A stretch of 64,000 bases of DNA, from the NCBI RefSeq assembly GCF_027460265.1, contig NZ_JAPZBC010000001.1, positions 5,436,001 through 5,500,000 of the forward strand, written 5' to 3'. Of the stretch, positions 49,817 to 57,566 are shown in pieces (positions within the stretch are counted from its first letter, which is position 1; each line of letters opens with the position of its first letter). This DNA is from Streptomyces sp. WMMC940 (GTDB taxonomy: Bacteria > Actinomycetota > Actinomycetes > Streptomycetales > Streptomycetaceae). Both the position numbers and the translations under genes were made by a program. The notes beneath the pieces were generated by a model. The model was not told where the DNA came from and made no database searches. It saw only the letters and a list, made by a program, of their open reading frames with translations.

Positions 49817-51094
49817 TCAACGGGTCCGAGGGCTGGCGACCTGCGGCGCACCTACGGCGGTACCGACCTCCGGGGACGGAGTTCCGAGCGCCGAAGACGC
49901 CTTGGCCCTGTCCGCCGCGGGGGATGTGGCGAGAGCCGCGTTTCGTGCGTCGGGCGGGGCTGGGGACTGCGTCTGCGCCCCGGTGTGGTCCTGGCGCGAG
50001 TCGTTGACACGGTGCAGTTCGCGTCCCGCTCCGACGAGTTCTGATTGCGCCGCGCTGACGAACTCCGCGGCGAAGCCGAACCGGTCGGCGAGCGCGTACG
50101 ACTCGTCGTCGAGGTCGGTGATCTGTTCGCCTGACGTCTCCAGAGCTTCCCGGAGGCGTTCTAGGACGCCGTGTTCGGGATGAAGGAGGTGACCGACCGC
50201 CTGGGCAAGGTCGGCACCGTTCTCGGCGGCCCTGATCTGGTCGGTCAGCCGCAGGACTTCGGCTCCGGCGGTGTAGAGCCTGAGAGGGTTGGCCGGGCTG
50301 GTCAACCGGCTCGTGTCGAGGTCGGGGTCCAGATCGACGCTGTACCGGGCGGCGCGGAGCATCTCGGCTGCGTGGGAGGCGATGGCGACGCGCTCAGCCT
50401 GTGGGGTGGTGGTCGCCAGGCGGTGGCGGCGGCCGTACCAGTCCTCGATCTGCTGGAAACCGGCGTGCTTGAGGAGCGTGGCGGACAGGTCGTCGCTGGC
50501 GCCCTTCGCCGAGACGCTGCCGCTGGGCTCTGCGCTGATGGTGATGTAGGGGTCAGGCACGTGGTTCTCCTGGGCGCGGGGTGTCGGGCGCGGGGCCGGG
50601 GGCAGGTGGCCGAGTTCGCTGGCGATGCGATGGCACTCGGTCTGGAGACGGAAAGCGTCGCGGTAGGTGTTGTGGAGGCTGCCGTCCTCGCGGGCGAGGG
50701 TGGCCACGACGTGCACTTGCCGTGCCTGGTTGCGCACGGCGATCCACCGGCAGGCGTCCGGATCGCCCTCCGGGGCGATGCCGGTGGCCGCCACGATCCG
50801 GCGGGCCACCTCGGCCCACTGCGCGTCGGTCAGGTCGGGGTGCCGAGGAACGGAGCGGACCGAGCAGACCCACACCGGCCGCTCGGGAGCTCGGGCCCCG
50901 AGGCGCTCGACGGGTGCGTCGAGTGCGTGGGCCAGGTACGCCAGCGCGTCGGTCTGGGCGAGCATCTCGATCGGGGCACCGTGGCCGTCCCCCGCGATCA
51001 GGCGCGGGTTGGTGTGGTTGCCGCGCTCGCCTGGCCCGTACAGGTACTCAAGGAGGCCGGCGGTATGGCTGGCACGCTGCAGGTGGGCGATCAC
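49817..51094 (-). CDS. relaxase-like protein lacking most of the histidine motif
   Basis: A 425-residue protein whose first 160 residues align by eye with the MobP relaxase at 7608: LLEYLYGPGERGNHTNP against LLVYLYGPGKRDEHTAP, and LTDAQWAEVARRIV with GIAPEGDPDACRWIAVR against the matching block. Where the relaxase has HADDHIHIL, this one has NQARQVHVV, keeping only the last histidine. The C-terminal half is helical and unrelated. It may be an accessory DNA-binding paralogue rather than a nuclease. GTG 51094 follows GAGG. Confidence 0.7.
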   Translation of the reverse strand: MIAHLQRASHTAGLLEYLYGPGERGNHTNPRLIAGDGHGAPIEMLAQTDALAYLAHALDAPVERLGARAPERPVWVCSVRSVPRHPDLTDAQWAEVARRIVAATGIAPEGDPDACRWIAVRNQARQVHVVATLAREDGSLHNTYRDAFRLQTECHRIASELGHLPPAPRPTPRAQENHVPDPYITISAEPSGSVSAKGASDDLSATLLKHAGFQQIEDWYGRRHRLATTTPQAERVAIASHAAEMLRAARYSVDLDPDLDTSRLTSPANPLRLYTAGAEVLRLTDQIRAAENGADLAQAVGHLLHPEHGVLERLREALETSGEQITDLDDESYALADRFGFAAEFVSAAQSELVGAGRELHRVNDSRQDHTGAQTQSPAPPDARNAALATSPAADRAKASSALGTPSPEVGTAVGAPQVASPRTR

Positions 51095-51157
51095 GGCGTC
51101 TACCTCGAAGGGGAGTGGTGAACGGGTGCCCGGGTGGTCGGGCCGTCGGGGAGAGAG

Positions 51158-51193
51158 GATCCGCAGAATCCGCGATTTGGCCCGGCCGGAGAA
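51158..51193 (-). repeat. 36-nt repeat, copy B (candidate promoter/operator)
   Basis: Partner of 22139-22174 with five mismatches. It lies 64 bases upstream of the relaxase-like gene's start codon at 51094. Confidence 0.6.
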
Positions 51194-51212
51194 GGGTGGT
51201 AGACGCCTGAGG

Positions 51213-51386
51213 TCACTGCGGCTCGCCCTGGTCGTAGGCGGAGTCCGCGCAGGCCGAGCGCGCGAGGTACGCGTCGTTGTGGAGCCAAGCCCAGCAGCCG
51301 TCCTGGCGGATGACGATGGAGAAGGCCGCGTGAACTCCACCAGGTACCTTCTGCGCGAGGCAGGCGATACGGCATGATGCCGACAT
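51213..51386 (-). CDS. possible small protein
   Basis: A 57-residue frame with coding-like composition: VPGGVHAAFSIVIRQDGCWA and LARSACADSAYDQGEPQ. It recalls short Cys/Trp-rich proteins common on Streptomyces elements, but I cannot assign it. Its ATG lies in the same CATG as the ATG of the rightward gene at 51385, so one of the two starts may be wrong. Confidence 0.35.
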   Translation of the reverse strand: MSASCRIACLAQKVPGGVHAAFSIVIRQDGCWAWLHNDAYLARSACADSAYDQGEPQ

Positions 51387-51798
51387 GTCAGGGACGAAGC
51401 CCAGCAACTCGCAGACCCACCAGGCAGGACGCCACCTTGCTGTTGCCGAGGCGTTGCTGCGCGGACTCCCAGCGAAGCCACGGGGAGCTCAGACCTACAT
51501 TGAGGTCGGTGAACATGTTGCTCAGGTGATGGTGGCTGCCAAGGGCGCTTGGATCATCGCGGACATCGACAAGTTCACTGCCCTCACGTGCGACCGAGTG
51601 GTCTTGGTCGACGTCACCGATGGTCGCGACTTCTACATAGCTGACGGCGACAAGCTGCGGGCTGAGGTGCGTGCCCGCCACCGGGAGTTTCTTGAGCGGG
51701 TAGGAGGCACCCGTCCACGAAACCCCGATTCCAGGAACACCGTTATACAGCCCGAGCATGTAACCGAATGGCGTGATCGGTGGGAACTTCTCACGTAG
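51385..51798 (+). CDS. hypothetical cargo protein
   Basis: A 137-residue mixed alpha/beta protein: AVAEALLRGLPAKPRGAQTY, EVGEHVAQVMVAAKGAWIIA, RVVLVDVTDGRDFYIADGDK and WRDRWELLT. Codon use is less GC-biased than in the flanking conjugation genes and it is on the opposite strand, so it is probably an insertion. The frame after its TAG continues as ADCANAWLRDRKLVDRTRER to 51937, which could be a lost extension. Not recognised. Confidence 0.55.
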   Translation: MSGTKPSNSQTHQAGRHLAVAEALLRGLPAKPRGAQTYIEVGEHVAQVMVAAKGAWIIADIDKFTALTCDRVVLVDVTDGRDFYIADGDKLRAEVRARHREFLERVGGTRPRNPDSRNTVIQPEHVTEWRDRWELLT

Positions 51799-52079
51799 CT
51801 CGCCGACTGTGCCAACGCCTGGTTGAGAGACCGGAAGCTGGTCGACCGTACCCGGGAGCGGAACGAGTTTGTGACGCGGCTACACATCCTGCCCACCTTC
51901 GGAGCGGGAACCGCTGCCGACGTCACCACGGCCTGAGTGCGGAGCTGGCGGGGCAAGCTTCTGGCGTCCGCTCGGCCTGTTACGGCAGGTCTTCTATCCG
52001 GGCGGGCAGGCCTGCGGCGGTGGCGACGGCGGCGGCGCGGTTTTCGCGTCCATGGGAACTGCTCCTTACAGGAGTTGGG

Positions 52080-52925
52080 TCAGCAATTGCGGGAGAACGC
52101 GATGCGTGGGACCACCGGGCGGGCCGCCGGGCCGGAGGCGGCGGGCGCGGCCACCGGCGCCTTTCCCAGCAGGCCGGCGCGGGCGGGACTGGCGGCGAGC
52201 GCGGCGGCGCTGATGGGGAACCTGTGAGTGGTGAAGCCCTGGACGTGCTGATGGTGCGCCGCCGTCGTGGGCGCGGGTGAGTGGCGCGCGGCAATGTCCT
52301 GGGCGAGGAGGGGCTGCACGGCCACCTGGAGGTCGGCCCGGTGCATCGCCAGCGTGGCGGTGGCGACCTTGTCGAGCGCCTCGCTGCGGTGCGTGGTGAT
52401 GGGCAGCGTGTAGATGTCCAGGCCCGGGTTGTGCCGCCAGCCGTGCTCTTTCAGGATGAGCGGGCCGCCGAGAGCGGAGGAACCGTCGGCGGTGGTGGCG
52501 ACCACGCCGAGCTGCGGGTGCTCGGCGAACGCGACGTCCGGCTCGACGCGCGGGGGCCGGTCGAGGGCGGGCGCTGGTCCGCAGGTCGGTGAGGGGTCGA
52601 ACTCGGCGTCCACGTCGACCCGGTAGCCGGCCTTGCGTAGTAGCGCGACGGCTCGGGTGGTGCGGCCCTGCCCGTCACGCTGCTGGTTGGCCAGCGCGTA
52701 CAGGTTGGGGTGGTCGGGGACGGGGTGGAAGTCGAATCCCTTCAACATCCACGTGCTCGCCGCCAGTTGCTTGGGATTGGCGGCGACGATGCCGAGGTCG
52801 GGGTGGCGGCCGACCGCGATGTCGGGAAGCGGGTCGTGCTCGGGGTGGGCATGGCGGATCCGTCCGATGGGCGCAGGGGGAGTGGGGCGGTCGTGGGCGG
52901 GGACGGTTCTGCTGGTGCGGGACAT
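52080..52925 (-). CDS. hypothetical protein with an internal duplication
   Basis: A 281-residue protein. Two repeats are visible: about 36-85 (DIAVGRHPDLGIVAANPKQL, FDFHPVPDHPNLYAL) and about 130-180 (DVAFAEHPQLGVVATTADGS, WRHNPGLDIYTLP). The C-terminal 90 residues are Ala/Pro-rich. ATG 52925 carries the shared TTGGAGCCCGCC ribosome-site motif. The gap of 281 bp downstream holds no convincing gene. Confidence 0.6.
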   Translation of the reverse strand: MSRTSRTVPAHDRPTPPAPIGRIRHAHPEHDPLPDIAVGRHPDLGIVAANPKQLAASTWMLKGFDFHPVPDHPNLYALANQQRDGQGRTTRAVALLRKAGYRVDVDAEFDPSPTCGPAPALDRPPRVEPDVAFAEHPQLGVVATTADGSSALGGPLILKEHGWRHNPGLDIYTLPITTHRSEALDKVATATLAMHRADLQVAVQPLLAQDIAARHSPAPTTAAHHQHVQGFTTHRFPISAAALAASPARAGLLGKAPVAAPAASGPAARPVVPRIAFSRNC

Positions 52926-52949
52926 GGCGGGCTCCAAGCTGGGCGGCGG

Positions 52950-54095
52950 TCAGCGACCGGGTGCGGACGAAGGCGGGGCGGGAGGCAGTGAGGGAGGTGC
53001 GGCTGAAGTTGACGGCGGCGCGGCTTTTGTCGTTCGCCGTGCGGTCGGCGAGACCGCGAGAGCGGCGGCGACCCGGGACGCCGCCGGTTCGTCCGGGGCG
53101 ACCTGGTCCACCCGGGCCTGGAGCCTGCCGGGGTGGTCGGTGTGCCGGTCGGCCAGCACGCCGCGCATGGACCGAATGTCCAACGCGTAGGAGTCGAGCT
53201 TCTGGGCGATGTAACGCAGCTGGTTCGCGTAGTGGGGATCGGCGGGTTCGCCCAGGCCTTCCCACCAGTCGGCCGTCGTGTTGAGGGACTCCACGACGCG
53301 CTGCAGAACACCGTCACCGGGAGCGGTCAGCTCGCTCAGTGCGGCGACGACCTCGCCCGTGTGCGGCGCCGACTGGATGGACTGGGTCAGGTGGCCGAGC
53401 CGGTCGCCGAGGCTGAGCCCCTGATGGCCAGGGGGCGGCAGGCTGGGGTCGAGGAGGCCGGGATCGCACGAGACGTCGAAGCCCTCGGCCTGAAGCATGT
53501 CGACGGCCCGGGTCACCATCTGTCGCTGCTCGACCGGGTCGGTCATGGCGGAGGGCAGCCGGTGGAAGCGCTCGCGGAACAGTACGACGGGGACGAAGCC
53601 CGCACGGTGGAGCACCGCGTCGGCGCCGCTCTCGTGGGCAGGTCGTCGTGTCTCCGGTCGGGGCGGCAGGCCGAGCTGGTCCAGGCGAGTGTCGATGGCG
53701 GCGAGCAGGCGGGGGATGCTGCCGCCGTGTCGGGCGTGGGGACCGTCGGGCTCCGAGTCGTAGATCACTTCGTGGAGCGTGGAGTCGTCGGGATGCCCGC
53801 GGGCCACCAACCAGCTCTCCGGATACCCGGGTGGGTGGTCGGTGGGCGGTTCCTGGGGCGGAGAGATGATCAGGGCGCTGCCGTCGGGGAGTTCGGCGTG
53901 GACGATGTGGTCGCTGAGGCCGTACTCGACGGTGCAGGACAGTCCGCGCTGCCGAAGCGGCGTGGTGAGGTGGCTGTACGGGTGGTCACGCTCCGACGTG
54001 CCAGCGGCGGCTTCCTCGATGAAGGGTTCGCTGGTGCGTGCCGCGATGTGTGTGCCCTCGCGTTGGAGGGTGACCAGGGTCTGATCGGGGCGCAT
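52950..54095 (-). CDS. hypothetical conjugation-module protein
   Basis: A 381-residue protein with a beta-rich N-terminal half (RGLSCTVEYGLSDHIVHAEL, STLHEVIYDSEPDG) and a helical C-terminal part (HYANQLRYIAQKLDSYALDI), then an Ala/Pro/Ser-rich tail. The segment DAVLHRAGFVPVVLFRERFH resembles HAGFQQIEDWYGRRHRL of the relaxase-like gene at 49817, hinting at a shared small domain. Confidence 0.55.
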   Translation of the reverse strand: MRPDQTLVTLQREGTHIAARTSEPFIEEAAAGTSERDHPYSHLTTPLRQRGLSCTVEYGLSDHIVHAELPDGSALIISPPQEPPTDHPPGYPESWLVARGHPDDSTLHEVIYDSEPDGPHARHGGSIPRLLAAIDTRLDQLGLPPRPETRRPAHESGADAVLHRAGFVPVVLFRERFHRLPSAMTDPVEQRQMVTRAVDMLQAEGFDVSCDPGLLDPSLPPPGHQGLSLGDRLGHLTQSIQSAPHTGEVVAALSELTAPGDGVLQRVVESLNTTADWWEGLGEPADPHYANQLRYIAQKLDSYALDIRSMRGVLADRHTDHPGRLQARVDQVAPDEPAASRVAAALAVSPTARRTTKAAPPSTSAAPPSLPPAPPSSAPGR

Positions 54096-54235
54096 GTGGG
54101 CTTCTTCGTGGCCGACCGTCCCCAGCGGTCGACGGCGGGAAGCCGCGACCGGGCGGGGCCGGTGGGGGTAATGGCGTTCGTCGAGGATCCGGCGATCGGA
54201 CGGTTTGGCCTCGCCGGAGGTCGGTGCTAGAGGCT

Positions 54236-54934
54236 TCAGCGCGAGCGGCGCACGGCAGGAGGGTCGGACGGTGCCGAGGCGGGCGGCGAAGCAACAGAGG
54301 CACCGTGCTGACCTGAGGCGGACCGGGCCAGGGCCGCCTGGACACGTCCGGTGTGCGCGGACTGGTCATCGCCGATCTGGTCGGTCAGGTGATCGGCAAC
54401 CCTGGCCAACGCCGCTCCGCTGTAGCTGAGTTCGTCGGCGTAGTGCCAGCCTTCGGAGTTGCGGATCTCTCGGGCTCGTTCCTCGTAGAGCTTCCGCGAC
54501 CCGGGCATCGACCCTTCCATGAGTGCGATGACCTGATCCCACTCGTGGCGGATCTCGCCTGCTCGCTCCAGTACGGAGTCGATGCCCCGCAGGCGCAGCA
54601 GGTCGGCGCTGATCGGGCCGTCAAGGTAGTCGGCCGGTTGGGCGGCGGCCCGGACACTGGCGAGGACTTCGGGGCCGTGGGCCAGGAAGGTCTCGACGTG
54701 TTCCCAGGCGGCGGCGTCCCGGGCCACCTTGCCGTCGGCGTAGCCGGTCTCGTCGACGGGCCAGCCGTCCTCGTCGCAGTACGAGTCGGAGACCGCGTCC
54801 CACTGGTCCGAAGCCTGCCTGATGCCGTCAGCGGCGGAGGCCAGGGCCTGGACACGCGCCCGCCATGCCGCCCGTTCGTCGGCGTCTTGCGGCTGGCGAT
54901 CAGGGGTGGCGGAGGAGTTGGGAGAGGTGGGCAT
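54236..54934 (-). CDS. hypothetical helical protein
   Basis: A 232-residue all-alpha protein with coiled-coil potential (RARVQALASAADGIRQASDQ, LERAGEIRHEWDQVIALMEG, YSGAALARVADHLTDQIGDD) and a Ser/Ala-rich tail. It lies between the VirB4-side genes and the 52950 gene on one leftward unit. No family recognised. Confidence 0.55.
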   Translation of the reverse strand: MPTSPNSSATPDRQPQDADERAAWRARVQALASAADGIRQASDQWDAVSDSYCDEDGWPVDETGYADGKVARDAAAWEHVETFLAHGPEVLASVRAAAQPADYLDGPISADLLRLRGIDSVLERAGEIRHEWDQVIALMEGSMPGSRKLYEERAREIRNSEGWHYADELSYSGAALARVADHLTDQIGDDQSAHTGRVQAALARSASGQHGASVASPPASAPSDPPAVRRSR

Positions 54935-54962
54935 GGTCGTTACTCGTTTCTGTACGGGTGCC

Positions 54963-55484
54963 TCACCGCGAACGCGGCAGCGAGCGCGTGACGGATGGTG
55001 GGACAGGAGCCGGAGCGTCGTTCCGCTGGCCGGGGGAGGTTCCCCGGTCCGACGCCGCTGGCGAGAGACGGGCTGCTGCTGCCGCTTGGTACGCCCGGGA
55101 GCGGATCTCGTGGTCGACGTTCTCCGCTACGAGATGCAGCTCCTCGCCGAGGTCGGTCAACCGGGAGGCGATGGCGTCCAACTCGGACGCGCTGCTTCGG
55201 GCACCGTGGACGCGACACCACTCGGAGGCGGTTTCGAGCATCTGGTGCAGGCGGGCCACCGCGCCGAAGTCCTCCGTGACGGCCTCGCGGAACAGGTCGG
55301 TGAACTCCTCGGTCCGGGCTGCGGCGAGGCGGTCGTTCCCGTCAGTTGCCGGTGAGCCGCTGTCCGGCCTCGTGGTCGGGCCGGCCGTCGGGTGGGGCTG
55401 GAGCGGGGCGGCGTTCTCGACCGCACCGAGCCGGAGGTCGGGGGCGAGCCCGGACCGGGAACTCGGAACCCCACGGCGGCTCAC
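54963..55484 (-). CDS. hypothetical helical protein next to VirB4
   Basis: A 173-residue protein: disordered ends around a helical core (EEFTDLFREAVTEDFGAVAR, SASELDAIASRLTDLGEELH, LVAENVDHEIRSRAYQ). Its start overlaps the VirB4 stop by 4 bases, so it is translationally coupled. Similar cores in the 54236 gene suggest a small family. Confidence 0.55.
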   Translation of the reverse strand: MSRRGVPSSRSGLAPDLRLGAVENAAPLQPHPTAGPTTRPDSGSPATDGNDRLAAARTEEFTDLFREAVTEDFGAVARLHQMLETASEWCRVHGARSSASELDAIASRLTDLGEELHLVAENVDHEIRSRAYQAAAAARLSPAASDRGTSPGQRNDAPAPVPPSVTRSLPRSR

Positions 55485-57052
55485 TGCTGCGCCTCCCTGC
55501 TCGGTCCAGGAACTGAGGACTCGTCAGTTGTGGCGAACTCACGGGGGTCTGCATGCATCCGGGCGTCCGTGTCGAACAGTTCGCGCTCGGCCGGATGCAG
55601 GATGTGCTGGGTGATGAAGCTCCGACCTGCGACTTTCCACAGGCCTCGGCCCTTGGTCAGGGCGGACACGGCCTGGGTTTCGATACCGGTCAAGCCGAGC
55701 AGCGACGCGGCTGCGGCGAGCTGGTCGGGCTCCTGGCGGTAGATGATGCGGGTGGAGCAGTCGGCGAGGAGGCCCTCGGCCAGCACCCGGCCGCGCGAGC
55801 CGACGTCGCCCGCGCTCAGCAGATCGCTGAGGCGGTGGATGACCATCAGGTTGGCGATGCCGAGCCCTCGGCTGAGCTTCCACTGGCTCTGCATGCGCTC
55901 CAGCAGGCCGACGTGCCTCATCACGCGCCATGCCTCGTCGTAGATCACCCAGCGTCGGCCGCCGTCCGGGTCGGCGAGCGCGGACTCCATCCAGGCGCTC
56001 GCGCAGGTCATCGCGAGGACCAGCGCGGTGTCGTCGCCCGAGCCGCCGAGGCGGGAGAGGTCGATGGACAGCATCGGGGTGGTCGGGTCGAAGGCGACGG
56101 TCGAGGGCGCGTCGAACATGCCGCTCAAGTCGCCGTGGACCAGACGGCGCAGGGCATGCGCGAGGTCCTGCGCGGCGGGCCCCATGCGCCCGGCCTGGTC
56201 GCCGAGAGCCCGGTCGAGGCGCTCGGGCGAGCCGAGGGTGTGCGCGATCTCGCCGAGCAGGGGCACGGTGCCGCCTGCCTCAGCCTCGGTGACGACCAGG
56301 TCCAGCGCGAGATCGAGGGCCGTGTGCTCCATCGGCTGGAGATCGCGCTTCAGTACGGTGCGCGCGAGGCCGGCCAGGAGCAGGAGACGGCGCTTGCGGA
56401 CCTCCGTTGACCAGTCGTTCTCGCTCACCGAGGCGGGCCGGGCAGGGGCATCCAGGGGGTTCAGCCTGCCCGGGAGCCCCGGCCCCAGCGCGATGCTGTA
56501 TCCGCCGAGGGCCTGCGCGACGGCCGTCCACTCGCCCTTGGGATCGCACGGCACGTAGACCCGGTAACCGTGGGCGATCGCCCGGGTGGCGATGGACTTG
56601 GCCAGCGCGGACTTGCCCATGCCGATGATTCCGGCCAGGACCGCGTTGGGGTTGGTGAAGCCCTCGACCCGGCCGCTGCTGTACAGCGAGAACGGGTCGT
56701 AGCAGAACGCAGCCTCCGCGTGGACGTCGCGGCCGATGAAGATGCCCTCCGCGCCCAGTCCGCCCTCGGCGAGGAAGGGATAGGCCCCGGAAACGGTGGC
56801 GGTGGTCATCCGGTGGGCGGGCAGGCTGAGCTTGCCGCCGCGTGCCGAGGAGAAGCCGGGGCGTCCGGACGGCGGGTAGGTCGGCCGCAGCTCCGGGTCG
56901 AAGGTCTCCTCGTCGCGGCGCGTGGGCGGGGCTTCGGCGAGGCGGGCCTGGCGCCGGGCCTCGGCGAAACCGGCGCGGGCGGCGCGCTGCTCGGCCCGCG
57001 ACGCCTTGCGGGGGACGAACAAGGGGGAGGCGCTGGCGCGGGTACGGGGCAT
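55481..57052 (-). CDS. VirB4-type T4SS ATPase
   Basis: A 523-residue conjugation ATPase. Walker A in IIGMGKSALAKS near 140-151 (following GFTNPNAVLAG), the PCDPKGEWTAVAQALGG segment, Walker B RWVIYDEAW near 366-374, then VIHRLSDLLSAGDVG and TRIIYRQEP typical of the VirB4/TraC C-terminal domain. It lacks the CagE N-terminal part, which the SCO6880-type gene supplies. It powers pilus or channel assembly at the membrane. Confidence 0.88.
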   Translation of the reverse strand: MPRTRASASPLFVPRKASRAEQRAARAGFAEARRQARLAEAPPTRRDEETFDPELRPTYPPSGRPGFSSARGGKLSLPAHRMTTATVSGAYPFLAEGGLGAEGIFIGRDVHAEAAFCYDPFSLYSSGRVEGFTNPNAVLAGIIGMGKSALAKSIATRAIAHGYRVYVPCDPKGEWTAVAQALGGYSIALGPGLPGRLNPLDAPARPASVSENDWSTEVRKRRLLLLAGLARTVLKRDLQPMEHTALDLALDLVVTEAEAGGTVPLLGEIAHTLGSPERLDRALGDQAGRMGPAAQDLAHALRRLVHGDLSGMFDAPSTVAFDPTTPMLSIDLSRLGGSGDDTALVLAMTCASAWMESALADPDGGRRWVIYDEAWRVMRHVGLLERMQSQWKLSRGLGIANLMVIHRLSDLLSAGDVGSRGRVLAEGLLADCSTRIIYRQEPDQLAAAASLLGLTGIETQAVSALTKGRGLWKVAGRSFITQHILHPAERELFDTDARMHADPREFATTDESSVPGPSREAQQ

Positions 57053-57079
57053 GAACGATTCTCCAGACGAATGGCAGAG

Positions 57080-57532
57080 TCAGTGGCGGACGAGGCCGGT
57101 GAACGGGGCGTGGAGGTCGGCCGGGGTGGTACGGCGGCGGACCAGGTGCGCGGTGCGCTGGTGGCGCTGGCAGATGGTCAGCTCCGGTGCGCCTTCCGGC
57201 AGGCCGGCTTGGCACGCTTCGCGGTCGGGGACCTCGCCGGAGCCGGGTTGGGGGGCCGCGTGGTAGGCGGCGTGGACGTGGTCGGCTGCCTGCCAGAGCC
57301 GGGTGCGGGCGGCGCTGAGCTGGTCGCCCTCGATCGGTGTGAGTCGGCCCGTGCGGGTGGCGTGGGCGTCGAGCAGGCCGTGCAGCGAGACGAGGTGGGC
57401 GTGCAGGGCGTCCAGTTCGGCGCGGGTGGTGACGAGAGGACCGCCTGGCACGTTGAGCGCGCGGTGGAAGTCGAGCGCGGCGGTGGCGAAGGGCACGAAG
57501 TCCTGCGCGGTCGGGCTGGCGGTGCGGGACAT
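57080..57532 (-). CDS. hypothetical conjugation-module protein (DUF6238-like)
   Basis: A 150-residue helical protein (FATAALDFHRALNVPGGPLV, ELDALHAHLVSLHGLLDAHA, RLWQAADHVHAAYHAAPQ) ending in a basic CQRHQRTAHLVRRR. The pattern recalls DUF6238 proteins on Streptomyces elements. It sits between SCO6880-type and VirB4 genes, so a role in the T4SS is likely but unknown. Confidence 0.6.
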   Translation of the reverse strand: MSRTASPTAQDFVPFATAALDFHRALNVPGGPLVTTRAELDALHAHLVSLHGLLDAHATRTGRLTPIEGDQLSAARTRLWQAADHVHAAYHAAPQPGSGEVPDREACQAGLPEGAPELTICQRHQRTAHLVRRRTTPADLHAPFTGLVRH

Positions 57533-57566
57533 GGGGGTGCTCTTTCGGAAGGGAGGAGGGCCGGCA

